NCBI RefSeq assembly: GCF_013396335.1
Contig: NZ_JABWSY010000005.1
Location: 124,001 to 188,000, forward strand
Source of the DNA: Bacillus sp. EB106-08-02-XG196
GTDB taxonomy: Bacteria; Bacillota; Bacilli; Bacillales; Cytobacillaceae
Direction: 5' to 3'
DNA: 64,000 bases
Position 1 is the stretch's first letter, and every line of letters begins with the position of its first letter. A program made the translations under genes and the position numbers. Positions 1 to 8,680 of this stretch are shown piece by piece. The notes below the pieces were generated by a model that was not told where the DNA came from, made no database searches, and was given only the letters and a program-made list of their open reading frames with translations.

Positions 1-6
1 TTGTTA

Positions 7-471
7 TTATCTTGGGGAATAAGTACCTAAAGCAGCTGCTCCGGCTCCAAAAGGATACTCATATTCAATTTCTTCATCAAACGTAATGTAGTCAATCGGC
101 ACCATTGGGATAAGGAAACGGGTACCAACCTGCGGGTCACTTAAAATAACATGGTCTCTTCCGGCAGCTTCAATAATTCCAACAAATTTCTTGGCATTCC
201 ATTGATTGTTGCCCTCAAAGGTTGCATAAACGGTGGCTAACTTCCCTTTGTTTAATCGCAAAATATTTTCGATGTACGATTGTTCAACTGGCAGCATTCC
301 CTGAGGCTGTGGAGCTCCTGCAGGTGGCCCCGATGGAACTCCTTGTTGTGGGAACTGCGGAAATCCTTGCTGTTGCCCGCCAGGAAAAAATCCCTGCCCT
401 TGATATGGAGTTGCGGCTCCCTGTCTAGCTTGATAGGGCTGATACCCTTGTTGATTATAATACTGATTCAT
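7..471 (-). CDS. gerQ: Spore coat protein GerQ
   Basis: GerQ is an inner spore-coat protein needed for the cortex-lytic enzyme CwlJ to localise and work during germination; in B. subtilis it is cross-linked by transglutaminase. The 154-residue product has a Gln/Pro/Gly-rich N-terminal half (residues 1-60, many QQG and PQ runs) followed by a conserved globular C-terminal domain that includes SYIENILRLNKGK and ends in an acidic EEIEYEYPFG segment. This layout and length match the family. The start follows an AGGAGGGGAAAAG ribosome site. It lies on the minus strand downstream of hemQ, as in B. subtilis (ywdL). Confidence 0.93.
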   Translation of the reverse strand: MNQYYNQQGYQPYQARQGAATPYQGQGFFPGGQQQGFPQFPQQGVPSGPPAGAPQPQGMLPVEQSYIENILRLNKGKLATVYATFEGNNQWNAKKFVGIIEAAGRDHVILSDPQVGTRFLIPMVPIDYITFDEEIEYEYPFGAGAAALGTYSPR

Positions 472-650
472 CTTTTCCCCTCCTAAAAAATGACTAACCC
501 TTTTGTACCAACATTCTATTCATACTCCCAGAAGCCTAAATGGTGACAATCGGGATAGTCCCGTTTGTGAGATGATTCGGAGCAAAAACTTAAGACTCGC
601 TGTTTTATTAGTATGAGGAGGAAAGGGGAAATATGACATAACGAAAATAC

Positions 651-681
651 AAAAAAGTCCTCAGCCTATGCTGAGAACTTT
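651..681 (-). terminator. Rho-independent terminator of hemQ
   Basis: Read on the minus strand, GTTCTCAGC-ATAG-GCTGAGGAC forms a hairpin followed by a T run, just after the hemQ stop. The rest of 486-650 shows no gene and no clear repeat. Confidence 0.75.
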
Positions 682-686
682 CTAGA

Positions 687-1430
687 TTAAACATGTAAGA
701 ATCGAGATACTCTTTCCTCTTCTAACAAATTGCCAACAAAGAAAGCACCAAATTCACCGTAACGTGCACTTACTTCATCAAAACGCATTTCATAAATAAG
801 CTTTTTAAATTGAAGAACATCTTCAGCAAAAAGCGTTACGCCCCATTCGTAGTCGTCAAAGCCGACTGAACCGGTAATGATTTGCTTTACTTTTCCTGCA
901 TATGTACGGCCAATCATACCGTGGCTGCGCATCATATTGCGGCGCTCTTCCATCGGCAGCATGTACCAGTTATCATTTCCCTGACGGCGTTTGTCCATTG
1001 GATAGAAACAAACATGCGCAGTTTTAGGAAGCTTAGGGTAAAGACGAGCAAGAATTTGCGGGTTTTGGTATGGATCCTCACCAGCAGGCAAATAGTTGCT
1101 TAGTTCAACAACGGATACATAAGAATGTGCTGGAATTGTAAATTCAGCTAATTTTGTTTTATTAAATTCTGTTTCAATTTCGTTTAGTTCTGCCATTGTC
1201 GGGCGTAAAATCATCATCATAAAATCAGCTTTTTGACCAACAACCGTATATAAAGCATGGCTGCCTTCGTTCCGTTCTTGCGTGTGATTCCACTTTTCAA
1301 CTAGACTTAAAAACTCGTGAATCGCCGATTGACGTTCATCACTTGAAAGCATTTTCCAAGTCGTCCAATCAACCGTACGGAAATCATGCAAACAATACCA
1401 GCCATCAAGCGTTTGAGCTGCTTCACTCAT
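687..1430 (-). CDS. hemQ: Coproheme decarboxylase HemQ
   Basis: HemQ (formerly chlorite-dismutase-like YwfI) oxidatively decarboxylates Fe-coproporphyrin III to haem b, the last step of the coproporphyrin-dependent pathway used by Gram-positive bacteria. The product is 247 residues when started at [10 protein letters not shown]. That ATG has an AGGAGTG site 6 bases upstream; an in-frame extension to 1517 has no such site. The conserved FYPMDKRR segment holds the radical-forming tyrosine (about Y143), and MRSHGMIGR holds the proximal haem histidine (about H170). It is divergent from pta, the usual Bacillus arrangement. Confidence 0.95.
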   Translation of the reverse strand: MSEAAQTLDGWYCLHDFRTVDWTTWKMLSSDERQSAIHEFLSLVEKWNHTQERNEGSHALYTVVGQKADFMMMILRPTMAELNEIETEFNKTKLAEFTIPAHSYVSVVELSNYLPAGEDPYQNPQILARLYPKLPKTAHVCFYPMDKRRQGNDNWYMLPMEERRNMMRSHGMIGRTYAGKVKQIITGSVGFDDYEWGVTLFAEDVLQFKKLIYEMRFDEVSARYGEFGAFFVGNLLEEERVSRFLHV

Positions 1431-1587
1431 TATAATCACTCCTAAATAATCATTCTTCTTATTTACAATCTTTACTATATCATAGTTTGACCAAGACACG
1501 CTCGAATAAACCTCCATGGATAATTTTATGAAAAGAGGTAAATAGTAAAGGATAGTGTGGAGTTTTTTGAAAATAAGAACATTTGAG

Positions 1588-1632
1588 TGAAAACGCTGCC
1601 TAAGTTGAAATTTTCAACAGGTAAAGTATGCT
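1588..1632 (+). promoter_or_regulatory. pta promoter with upstream cre site
   Basis: TGAAAACGCTGCCT at 1588-1601 fits the CcpA cre consensus TGNAANCGNWNNCW at every position. It is followed by a SigA-like promoter: TTGAAA (1605-1610), 16 bp, TATGCT (1627-1632). In B. subtilis CcpA activates pta from a cre just upstream of the -35 box, and this site has that position. Function here is inferred. Confidence 0.7.
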
Positions 1633-1665
1633 AAAAGTAGTAGATGTATTTAGGGAGGATTTAAT

Positions 1666-2640
1666 GTGGCAGATTTATTTGAAGGTTTAAAACAAAAATT
1701 ATCAGGCCGTGATATGAGAATCGTTTTTCCTGAAGGCTTGGATGAGCGAATTGTCAGAGCAGCCAGCAGACTTGCGGAGGAAAAGCGACTAACTCCTATT
1801 TTGGTTGGAAATATCGAACAGGTTCAGGCTAAGGCCAAGGAGCTTGGTGTTTCCTTAGAGGCAGCGGAAATTTATGACCCAGCAAGTTATGCAGCCATGG
1901 ACGAGCTTGTGGCAGCGTTTGTGGAGCGCCGTAAAGGAAAAGCAACGGAAGAAGATGCGCGTAAGATTTTATTAGATGAAAATTACTTCGGCACCATGTT
2001 GGTGTACTTGAATAAAGCAGACGGATTGGTTAGCGGCGCGGCGCACTCTACAGCCGATACGGTCCGCCCTGCGCTGCAAATTATTAAAACAAAAGAAGGC
2101 GTGAAGAAAACGTCTGGCGTCTTCATCATGGTTCGTGAGGATGAGAAATATGTATTTGCCGATTGCGCCATCAATATTGCTCCCGACAGCAATGATTTAG
2201 CGGAAATTGCGGTAGAAAGTGCGAAAACAGCAAATATGTTTGATATGGAACCACGGATTGCGATGCTTAGCTTTTCTACAAAGGGTTCAGCGAAGTCTTC
2301 AGAAACAGGGAGAGTATCAGGGGCAGTTGAAGAAGCTAAGCGACGTGAGCCATCATTGGTAATCGATGGCGAGTTCCAATTTGATGCGGCATTTGTGCCA
2401 TCTGTGGCGAAAAAGAAAGCACCAGATTCACCGCTTCAAGGGGACGCGAACGTATTTATTTTCCCAAGCCTCGAAGCTGGTAACATCGGCTACAAAATTG
2501 CCCAGCGTTTAGGCGGGTTCGAAGCAGTTGGTCCGATTCTTCAAGGGTTAAACAAACCTGTGAATGACCTATCACGCGGCTGTAATGAAGAAGATGTCTA
2601 TAAATTGGCATTAATCACGGCGGCGCAGGGAATAAAATAG
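1666..2640 (+). CDS. pta: Phosphate acetyltransferase
   Basis: Pta converts acetyl-CoA and phosphate to acetyl phosphate and CoA. Together with acetate kinase it gives overflow acetate and ATP in the cytoplasm. The 324-residue protein is a short, single-domain Pta typical of Bacillus, without the extra N-terminal domain of the enteric enzyme. The N-terminus (FEGLKQKLSGRDMRIVFPEG) and the C-terminal FIFPSLEAGNIGYKIAQRLG and GPILQGLNKPVNDLSRG blocks are diagnostic. The start is GTG, set by a TAGGGAGG site. It is probably activated by CcpA through the site at 1588. Confidence 0.97.
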   Translation: MADLFEGLKQKLSGRDMRIVFPEGLDERIVRAASRLAEEKRLTPILVGNIEQVQAKAKELGVSLEAAEIYDPASYAAMDELVAAFVERRKGKATEEDARKILLDENYFGTMLVYLNKADGLVSGAAHSTADTVRPALQIIKTKEGVKKTSGVFIMVREDEKYVFADCAINIAPDSNDLAEIAVESAKTANMFDMEPRIAMLSFSTKGSAKSSETGRVSGAVEEAKRREPSLVIDGEFQFDAAFVPSVAKKKAPDSPLQGDANVFIFPSLEAGNIGYKIAQRLGGFEAVGPILQGLNKPVNDLSRGCNEEDVYKLALITAAQGIK

Positions 2641-2650
2641 TGTTTTTGGA

Positions 2651-2677
2651 GCCAGTCCGGGGGTGGGCTGGCTTTTC
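2651..2677 (+). terminator. pta terminator
   Basis: GCCAGTCC-GGGGGT-GGGCTGGC hairpin (one G-U pair) followed by TTTTC, 10 bases after the pta stop codon. Confidence 0.7.
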
Positions 2678-2845
2678 TGATGGTGGGTTTTTGCGTTATG
2701 GACTATTTTTGTAGGGTTATGGACTTTTTTGAGGGATGTTTGGACTATTTTCAATAGGTTATGGACCTTTTTGGGTGGCATTTGGACTTTTTTAGAGGGG
2801 TTTTGTACTTTTATACATTTTATGGAAAATCCAAACAGCTGTTTT
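2678..2845 (+). repeat. 21-bp tandem array I (TGGAC type, inverted orientation)
   Basis: Units start at 2699, 2720, 2741, 2762, 2783 and 2804, each exactly 21 bp; a degenerate unit may start at 2678. Each of the first five begins TGGAC[TC]WTTTT, the sixth TGTACTTTTA. Read on the minus strand these are GTCCA-type units like arrays II-V, and the segment at about 2825-2845 (TTTCCATAAAATGTATAAAA on the minus strand) corresponds to the leader seen before the other arrays. Located between the pta terminator and lipL. Confidence 0.85.
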
Positions 2846-2901
2846 AGTGGGAATCTTTTTGCTAAAATAAGCTTACTATTCATTTTGAGGAGAAAAACAA
2901 T

Positions 2902-3723
2902 ATGGAAGGTTTACTGCGTCAACCAGAATGGCGGATTATCGATCAGTCGACAGCTGGCCGTCATTTTCAAGCATTACAGTCCTTTGGTACAGATGATACG
3001 TTATGTGCCTCTGTCGGTTCTGGACAGGCTCCTGCGACGGCTAGAACCTGGGTCCATCACAATACCATCGTCCTCGGGATACAAGATACCAAACTGCCAT
3101 TCTTAAATGAAGGTAGACAATTTCTTGAGGCACAGGGCTATCAGTCTATTGTCCGGAACTCAGGCGGGTTAGCGGTGGTGCTAGATGAAGGTGTTTTGAA
3201 TATCTCATTGATTCTGCCTGAAAAAGAAAAAGGGATCGATATAAACCGCGGGTACGATACGATGTGGCAGCTTATTCAGGATATGTTCGCGGAATATAAT
3301 AAGAGTATTGAGGCAAGGGAAATCGTCGGCTCTTATTGCCCGGGAAGCTATGATCTGAGTATTGATGGGAAAAAGTTCGCTGGTATTTCCCAGCGCCGCC
3401 TCAAAAAAGGGGTCGCGGTTCAAATCTATTTATGTGTCAATGGCAGCGGCAGTAAGCGGGCACAGTTCATTAAACAATTTTATGAGATTGCTAAAAATGA
3501 ACAGCAAACAAAGTTCACCTTTCCGGAAATTGTACCGGAAGTGATGGCTTCTCTCTCTGAGCTTTTGGAAACGCCGTTTACCATATCAGATGTGATGCTG
3601 CGTCTATTGAACCAGTTAAAAAAGAACAGTGACCATCTTTACTCAGGAGTATTAAATGAGCTTGAATTGGACCTCCTCCCCGGCTACTATCAAAGGATTA
3701 TTGAGCGAAATGAAAAAATATAA
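2902..3723 (+). CDS. lipL: Octanoyl-[GcvH]:protein N-octanoyltransferase LipL
   Basis: LipL moves octanoyl groups by amidotransfer from GcvH to E2 subunits in the Bacillus lipoate assembly route. The 273-residue protein shows the biotin/lipoate ligase fold signatures: [20 protein letters not shown] in the middle, [12 protein letters not shown] with the catalytic cysteine (about C146), and [11 protein letters not shown] with the conserved lysine region. The gene follows pta as B. subtilis ywfL does. The start has a TTTTGAGGAG site. The closely related LipM is the alternative, but the position after pta favours LipL. Confidence 0.9.
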   Translation: MEGLLRQPEWRIIDQSTAGRHFQALQSFGTDDTLCASVGSGQAPATARTWVHHNTIVLGIQDTKLPFLNEGRQFLEAQGYQSIVRNSGGLAVVLDEGVLNISLILPEKEKGIDINRGYDTMWQLIQDMFAEYNKSIEAREIVGSYCPGSYDLSIDGKKFAGISQRRLKKGVAVQIYLCVNGSGSKRAQFIKQFYEIAKNEQQTKFTFPEIVPEVMASLSELLETPFTISDVMLRLLNQLKKNSDHLYSGVLNELELDLLPGYYQRIIERNEKI

Positions 3724-3724
3724 A

Positions 3725-3759
3725 AGCCGTAATCCAAAAGTGGATTTACGGCCCTTTTT
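3725..3759 (+). terminator. lipL terminator
   Basis: GCCGTAATCCA-AAAG-TGGATTTACGGC hairpin with one bulged base, followed by CCTTTTT, directly after the lipL stop. It faces the 3' end of rsfA. Confidence 0.75.
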
Positions 3760-3834
3760 AAGAGGATATTGTTCTTCTCCCAATAGCTTTGTTTAGCGCA
3801 AGCGCCGATAGGCAGACACTTTTAGCTTTTCATT

Positions 3835-4578
3835 TTACTCAGCGACCTTTTCTAAGTTCCCGTTACGGTCCATTTTGAATTTTGTCGCAGGTCTTTCTTC
3901 TTCTTCAAATAATACAAGCTTACGAGCGCGGTTCATGATTTTCATGAGTGTCTCGTAATCTTCCTGGATGGTTTCGGTATTTTGCTCGAGACCCTCAATT
4001 TTTGCAGACATTTCTTCATTCTGCTTACGTAACTCTGCGATTTCGCGCTTTAATCTTTCATTCTCACTTTTTAATGCTTCATTTTGCAGATTCGCATGAT
4101 TAAAGTTTTGCAAGTAATCAATGACGCTATCAAGTGATAATCCTGACGCCGTTTGTGCTGTTGGTCTGTAAACGGGCGCTGCAGGCTTAACGTATGTTTC
4201 AGCTGCAACCTCTGTTGTTAAATCTGGCATTTCATAAGATGCTTCCATTTGTACTTCGATTGGTGCAGAAAGTGTTTCAAAGTCATCTGCAGCCGGTACT
4301 GGAGGATTATAAAGTAACTTTTTCTTACCTCCTTGGTCTTTCCCTAACACTCTTTGTCTTTGTTTACGCTGTTTTTTTGCTAATTGCAATGCTTTTTCAT
4401 AGCGATGGCGCACAACTGCATTCCATCTGAATCCACAGGCTGCAGATGTACGATTTAGCTTGTCGCCAACCTCTTCAAAAGCATTCAGCTGGGTACTTCC
4501 TTCACGTACATGGCGAAGGACGGTTTCAGCTAACAATAAATCATCTTCATCTGTCCAGGCATCTTGCCGTACTTTCAT
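3835..4578 (-). CDS. rsfA: Prespore-specific transcription regulator RsfA
   Basis: RsfA is a forespore regulator in the SigF regulon that modulates other SigF-dependent genes. The product is 247 residues. Residues 1-60 form a Myb/SANT-like DNA-binding domain ([20 protein letters not shown], then [20 protein letters not shown]). A basic KKQRKQRQR patch follows, then a variable linker and a long coiled coil at about residues 160-215 rich in [22 protein letters not shown] heptads. I start at MKVRQ because GGGAG lies 9 bases upstream of that ATG; an upstream TTG (4587) would abut the site. Confidence 0.9.
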   Translation of the reverse strand: MKVRQDAWTDEDDLLLAETVLRHVREGSTQLNAFEEVGDKLNRTSAACGFRWNAVVRHRYEKALQLAKKQRKQRQRVLGKDQGGKKKLLYNPPVPAADDFETLSAPIEVQMEASYEMPDLTTEVAAETYVKPAAPVYRPTAQTASGLSLDSVIDYLQNFNHANLQNEALKSENERLKREIAELRKQNEEMSAKIEGLEQNTETIQEDYETLMKIMNRARKLVLFEEEERPATKFKMDRNGNLEKVAE

Positions 4579-4843
4579 TCTTTTCAACTCCCTAAATATA
4601 ATTTCAATGAACTCGGAGACGAGTTTTTAAAAGTTCTAGTCTTATCTTGGACAAGTTTTGTAAGCTTTATACCAAAATGTCTGCAAGGATAATAGTTTTT
4701 TTAACTAAAAGAGTTGGAAGGATTTCAAACGAAAAGCAACTTGCAATGGATAGAAAGAAATTGTAAAATACCTAAGGAGTTAAACCGTAAATATATTGGA
4801 TAAAATAGCAATAATAGATAGCCCAAAAGAAAGGGTGGAAGTA

Positions 4844-5065
4844 ATGTCAAATGAATTCCGCGTTTGTGATGACTGTCAGGCCGTGAATCTAAAGACATTA
4901 ATCCCTCGTTTGAAAGAATTGGATCCTGAAGCTGAAGTGAAAATTGGCTGCCAATCTTATTGTGGACCTGGCCGGAAGAAAACATTTGCCTTTGTCAATA
5001 ACCGTCCGGTTGCTGCCCTAACCGAAGAGGAATTAATGGAGAAAGTAAATAAAAAGCTAAAATAA
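4844..5065 (+). CDS. DUF1450 family protein (YuzB-like)
   Basis: Small 73-residue protein of unknown function. Two Cys pairs are seen: CDDC near the N-terminus and [20 protein letters not shown] in the second half, typical of DUF1450 and suggestive of a thioredoxin-like or metal-binding fold. I start at [12 protein letters not shown] because AGGGTGGAAGTA precedes it; an in-frame extension back to 4796 lacks a site. It is a single-gene unit between rsfA and ywfO with its own terminator. The biochemical role is unknown. Confidence 0.85.
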   Translation: MSNEFRVCDDCQAVNLKTLIPRLKELDPEAEVKIGCQSYCGPGRKKTFAFVNNRPVAALTEEELMEKVNKKLK

Positions 5066-5099
5066 TCACCTACGACTACGCGTTCCTAGGTGATTTTTC
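5064..5099 (+). terminator. Terminator of the DUF1450 gene
   Basis: AATCACCTA (5064-5072) pairs perfectly with TAGGTGATT (5087-5095), followed by TTTCATTTC. The stem overlaps the stop codon. Confidence 0.7.
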
Positions 5100-5185
5100 A
5101 TTTCATGTTATTGTCGAAAAATCCTGCAGAAAATTGTTGGGAATTGGGATATAATAGAAGAAAGTTTAGAGGAAGAGGGAAAGCA

Positions 5186-6484
5186 ATGCGATATTCGGCG
5201 GAAAAACTGAGTGAAGAAAAAGTGTTTAAAGACCCTGTTCATCGCTACGTACACGTACGTGACCGCGTGATTTGGGATTTGGTCGGAACAAAAGAGTTTC
5301 AACGCCTGCGCCGTATCAAACAGCTTGGCACCACCTTTTTAACCTTCCATGGCGCTGAGCACAGCCGCTTTAACCATTCTCTCGGAGTATATGAAATTGT
5401 CAGACGGATCATCGATGATGTGTTTGCAGGCAGGCCGGAATGGAATGACGATGACCGTCTTCTTACTCTATGTGCCGCTCTCCTCCACGATTTGGGGCAT
5501 GGTCCATTTTCCCATTCATTTGAAAAAGTATTCGACTTTGACCATGAAGATTTTACACAAGCGATTGTGTTAGGAGATACAGAGGTCAATTTTATTTTAA
5601 AAAAGGTTAGTCCTGATTTTCCCCAGCAAGTCGCTGAGGTGATTGCAAAAACATCTGCCAAAAAGCTCGTTGTCAGCTTAATTTCCAGTCAAATCGATGC
5701 GGATCGGATGGATTATCTGCAGCGGGACGCTTATTTTACCGGTGTAAGCTATGGTCAATTTGATATGGAGAGAATTCTTCGTGTCATGAGACCAAAGGAA
5801 GACCAGGTTGTTATTAAGAAGAGCGGTATGCATGCGGTTGAGGATTATATTATGAGCCGCTATCAGATGTATTGGCAGGTCTATTTTCATCCTGTTTCCC
5901 GAAGTGCCGAGGTTATTTTGACCAAAATTCTGCACCGCGCCAAGCAGCTATATGAAAACAATTATTCTTTTAAAAATGATCCGATTCACTTTTATTCTTT
6001 CTTTACCGATAAAGTAACGTTAGAAGACTATTTAAAGTTAGATGAATCGATTATTTTGTATTATTTTCAAATCTGGCAGGAAGAAGATGATGTGATTTTA
6101 AGTGACCTTTGCCGGCGTTTTGTCAATCGGAACTTGTTTAAATTTGCCGAGTTTGATCCTGCAAAGGAGTATAAAAAGCTAACTGAATTGACGCGTCTTT
6201 TTGAAAAGGCCGGATTGGATCCGGAATATTATTTAGTTGTCGATTCATCCTCGGATTTACCGTATGACTTTTATCGTCCCGGTGAAGAAGAGGAACGTCT
6301 GCCAATTCATTTATTAATGAAAAACGGGGAATTAAAGGAGCTTTCCAGAGAGTCTGAGATTGTGGACGCCATCTCTGGTAAGAGGAGAACCGACCATAAG
6401 CTATATTACCCAGTTGATTTCTTAGAGGATGAATCCTCGGAAAAAGAGATAAAAAAACAAATACGTAGCCTATTAGAGATATAA
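5186..6484 (+). CDS. ywfO: HD-domain phosphohydrolase YwfO
   Basis: A 432-residue HD-superfamily protein related to deoxynucleoside triphosphate triphosphohydrolases. The metal-binding HD motif is visible as AEHSRFNHSLGV (first His) and ALLHDLGHGPFSH (His-Asp), followed by SSQIDADRMDYLQRD, which gives the distal Asp. Homologues hydrolyse dNTPs and may control dNTP pools; the substrate here is inferred. I start at MRYSAEKLSEEKVF, which has GAGGAAGAGGGA upstream; the longer in-frame opening at 5090 lacks a site. It is followed after 24 bases by ywgA, probably in the same transcript. Confidence 0.9.
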   Translation: MRYSAEKLSEEKVFKDPVHRYVHVRDRVIWDLVGTKEFQRLRRIKQLGTTFLTFHGAEHSRFNHSLGVYEIVRRIIDDVFAGRPEWNDDDRLLTLCAALLHDLGHGPFSHSFEKVFDFDHEDFTQAIVLGDTEVNFILKKVSPDFPQQVAEVIAKTSAKKLVVSLISSQIDADRMDYLQRDAYFTGVSYGQFDMERILRVMRPKEDQVVIKKSGMHAVEDYIMSRYQMYWQVYFHPVSRSAEVILTKILHRAKQLYENNYSFKNDPIHFYSFFTDKVTLEDYLKLDESIILYYFQIWQEEDDVILSDLCRRFVNRNLFKFAEFDPAKEYKKLTELTRLFEKAGLDPEYYLVVDSSSDLPYDFYRPGEEEERLPIHLLMKNGELKELSRESEIVDAISGKRRTDHKLYYPVDFLEDESSEKEIKKQIRSLLEI

Positions 6485-6508
6485 CCTTGGAGTAGGAGCT
6501 GACGAGCG

Positions 6509-7018
6509 TTGTTAAAAGATCATGCTAAGCTGATGCAGGCTGTTTTAGTATCCGGAGAAATCATCGGGAGAAAAAAGCTGCAAAAGATGATATATATTGC
6601 AAAAAAGGTGAGTTTTCCGTTTCATGAGCGGTTTCAGTTTCATTTTTATGGCCCATATTCTGAGGAATTAACATTGCGAGTGGAAGAGCTTTGCAATATG
6701 GGATTTCTCAATGAAATCAAAGAGAAAAAGGGCGGTTACTTTCAATATCGCTATACCCTGACCGACACAGGAAAAGAGTTTTTGAGCTTAAACGAAGTGG
6801 AAATGCCATGTCTACAAGATTGCCTAGGGGACATGAACGAGCAGAATGCTAGATTCCTCGAGCTTGTTTCAACTGTTTTATATTTTGATAATCTATCAAA
6901 AGAAGAAGTAACCGACAAAGTCTTTACCCTAAAAAGCAGCCAGCGATATACAGAGGAAGAAATTGACCAAGCCTATGCTTATATTGAGGCATTAAAAGAA
7001 AAAGCTAAACTCCATTAA
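6509..7018 (+). CDS. ywgA: Conserved protein YwgA
   Basis: A 169-residue conserved Bacillus protein of unknown function. The N-terminal part (HAKLMQAVLVSGEIIGRKKL, then YGPYSEELTLRVEELCNMG) looks like a winged-helix fold, as in PadR/YwgA-type regulators, and the remainder is helical. Translation starts at TTG, with GGAGTAGGAG upstream. It lies 24 bases after ywfO, as in B. subtilis, and ends in a convergent terminator shared with ywhB. The winged-helix reading is an inference from the pattern, not a family assignment with a known role. Confidence 0.85.
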   Translation: MLKDHAKLMQAVLVSGEIIGRKKLQKMIYIAKKVSFPFHERFQFHFYGPYSEELTLRVEELCNMGFLNEIKEKKGGYFQYRYTLTDTGKEFLSLNEVEMPCLQDCLGDMNEQNARFLELVSTVLYFDNLSKEEVTDKVFTLKSSQRYTEEEIDQAYAYIEALKEKAKLH

Positions 7019-7036
7019 TGGGGCTTAGCTTTTTTC
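7001..7036. terminator. Bidirectional terminator between ywgA and ywhB
   Basis: AAAGCTAA-C-TCCATTAATGG-GG-CTTAGCTTT forms a near-perfect inverted repeat with A runs on the left and T runs on the right, so it can serve ywgA (plus) and ywhB (minus). Confidence 0.75.
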
Positions 7037-7038
7037 GA

Positions 7039-7224
7039 TTATTTATCGCTTGCTCGAACGCCGGCAACACCGTAATGTTCTTTTTGCATCTCTTCAATAA
7101 AAACAACAACGGCCTCTTTTGGTGCGCCAGTGGTTTCACTGACAGCATCCGTCACTTTTTCAACAAGTGCTCTCTTTTGATCATCACTACGTCCTGGAAG
7201 CATCTTTACCGTAACATATGGCAT
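7039..7224 (-). CDS. ywhB: 4-oxalocrotonate tautomerase family enzyme YwhB
   Basis: A 61-residue tautomerase. The initiator methionine precedes Pro (MPYVTVKMLPGRSDDQKR), and Pro1 is the catalytic base in this family after Met removal. The conserved basic residue of the active site (R12 in PGR) and the C-terminal VVFIEEM beta segment are seen. It is predicted to act as a cytoplasmic hexamer with 2-hydroxymuconate or phenylenolpyruvate tautomerase activity. The physiological substrate in Bacillus is not established. It is flanked by ywgA and ywhC as in B. subtilis, with AGGAGG upstream of the ATG. Confidence 0.92.
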   Translation of the reverse strand: MPYVTVKMLPGRSDDQKRALVEKVTDAVSETTGAPKEAVVVFIEEMQKEHYGVAGVRASDK

Positions 7225-7358
7225 TATGTATTCCTCCTTTATTGGCCAGTTAACACAGCCTATTTCTTAGCATCATAGATAGTTTAGCAAACATTTTCAT
7301 TTTATATCCAGTTTCATGTATACTAAAAGGAAAAAAGAGGAGAAATGGGGAAACCGAT

Positions 7359-8021
7359 ATGGAAAATTTGGAAGGATTTCTTGCCTATTCACTTAAGGAA
7401 ATTCCCTATGTTGCAATTACGTTAATGATTGCGTTCACGTTTCATGAATTTGCCCATGCGTATGTTGCCTATAAATTCGGAGATCATACAGCGCAAAAGC
7501 AGGGCCGGTTGACGTTAAATCCGCTGAAGCACCTGGATCCATTCGGTACGATCTTAATTTTTATAGCTGGATTTGGCTGGGCTCGTCCGGTGCCGGTGAA
7601 CCGTTTTTTCTTTAAAAAGCCCCGCCTTGCAGGTGTGCTGGTGTCTGTAGCAGGACCGCTTAGTAACCTTGTCCTGGCATTGATTGGCTTTTTGGCTGGA
7701 TATGGATTAGCACGAACAGGAATGGCTGCAAATTTTGCAGGCTTCTATGATTTTCTCGACATCTTTAACTGGCTCAATTTAGTTCTGTTTGTGTTTAACT
7801 TATTACCATTTCCGCCGCTTGACGGCTATCGAATCCTCGAGGATTTGGCGCCAAACGATATCAGGGCAAAAATGACTCAATATGAACAGTACGGCGTTTT
7901 AATCTTTATCATTTTAGTCATTACGCCTTTGGACCAATACACAATTCAACCAATATTCCAATTTATTCTCCCTGGGCTGTGGCAGGGAATAGATAATTTC
8001 TTTTATCAATTATTTTTTTAA
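7359..8021 (+). CDS. ywhC: Site-2 protease family membrane protein YwhC
   Basis: A 220-residue integral membrane protein of peptidase family M50. The zinc-binding motif HEFAH lies in the first hydrophobic segment (FTFHEFAHAYVAYKFGDHTA), and the second metal-ligand motif is NLLPFPPLDGYRIL at about residues 145-160. About five or six membrane segments are seen. It belongs to the minimal M50B group without a PDZ domain. The substrate is unknown. AGAGGAGAAATGGGG precedes the ATG. It is followed at 21 bases by ywhD, probably as one operon. Confidence 0.9.
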   Translation: MENLEGFLAYSLKEIPYVAITLMIAFTFHEFAHAYVAYKFGDHTAQKQGRLTLNPLKHLDPFGTILIFIAGFGWARPVPVNRFFFKKPRLAGVLVSVAGPLSNLVLALIGFLAGYGLARTGMAANFAGFYDFLDIFNWLNLVLFVFNLLPFPPLDGYRILEDLAPNDIRAKMTQYEQYGVLIFIILVITPLDQYTIQPIFQFILPGLWQGIDNFFYQLFF

Positions 8022-8042
8022 CATAGGAGGTCTCGAGTTTTA

Positions 8043-8555
8043 ATGGAAGAAAATAAGAAAAAACCACTTGGCTTTAATATTATAAAACCTGACCCAACGG
8101 ATGGACATAAGGGCTTTGGTAAGGGAGCGTTGAGCCTTGATAATGTTTCTCCAGTTATTGTCGATGTTGATGCCGGTGATGCGGTCATTGATGTCGGGGC
8201 GATGCATGCGCGCAGCGTAGTCGAAAAGGGAATTAAGTTCCTTAAGACGAAGGAAGAGGTTCCGAATGGGAAACCGTACTGGCTGGTGTGGGTGACGGTA
8301 GATCGAAAACAAGAGGGTCCTTATTATGCGGGAGTTACTGCCTGTGAAATGACCGTGGACCGTGAAATCCGCCGCGGTTACAAGTCGCTTCCTGAGCATG
8401 TTAACAGGATGGATAAGTCGTTGAAGCGTCATATCATCGTCGATCATATGGACGATAAATCGAAAAAAATCTTATCCGACTTCCTCCAAAATCATAATCA
8501 AGACATGTGGAACAATTCAGCGGAAGAGTTGAAAAAAGGCTTAGCTGTTGAATAA
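8043..8555 (+). CDS. ywhD: Conserved protein YwhD
   Basis: A 170-residue soluble protein of the YwhD family, restricted to Bacillaceae and of unknown function. Recognisable blocks are LGFNIIKPDPTDGHKGFGKG at the N-terminus, DVGAMHARSVVEKGIKF, and PYYAGVTACEMTVDREIRRG. There is no signal peptide or membrane segment. TAGGAGG precedes the start by 8-9 bases. It is probably cotranscribed with the M50 protease gene ywhC immediately upstream. Family membership is clear; I cannot assign a reaction. Confidence 0.9.
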   Translation: MEENKKKPLGFNIIKPDPTDGHKGFGKGALSLDNVSPVIVDVDAGDAVIDVGAMHARSVVEKGIKFLKTKEEVPNGKPYWLVWVTVDRKQEGPYYAGVTACEMTVDREIRRGYKSLPEHVNRMDKSLKRHIIVDHMDDKSKKILSDFLQNHNQDMWNNSAEELKKGLAVE

Positions 8556-8638
8556 AATTTAATTTTTTACAATAGCATTTTCAAAAAATAAGTAGTAAAA
8601 TTAAGGCAGTGTTTAAGCACGATAACACTAGGACACAG

Positions 8639-8672
8639 AAAAGCTCTGGAGACATTCTCCGGAGCTTTTCTA
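8639..8672. terminator. Convergent terminator between ywhD and pbpG
   Basis: AAAAGCTCTGGAGA-CAT-TCTCCGGAGCTTTT is a long, nearly perfect hairpin with A and T runs on either side. It fits bidirectional termination. Confidence 0.8.
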
Positions 8673-8680
8673 ATTTAATT

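Noticed and set aside
2678-2829. CRISPR array reading of the 21-bp repeats
   Set aside because: Units have a short core with low-complexity filler, not a 25-35 bp repeat with unique spacers, and no cas genes are present.
4588-4700. SigF promoter before rsfA
   Set aside because: A GTATAA -35-like hexamer is present on the minus strand, but the sequence 15 bases on does not fit the SigF -10 pattern.
7018-7278. Plus-strand open frame over ywhB
   Set aside because: Antisense shadow of the tautomerase gene; begins inside the convergent terminator and has no ribosome site.
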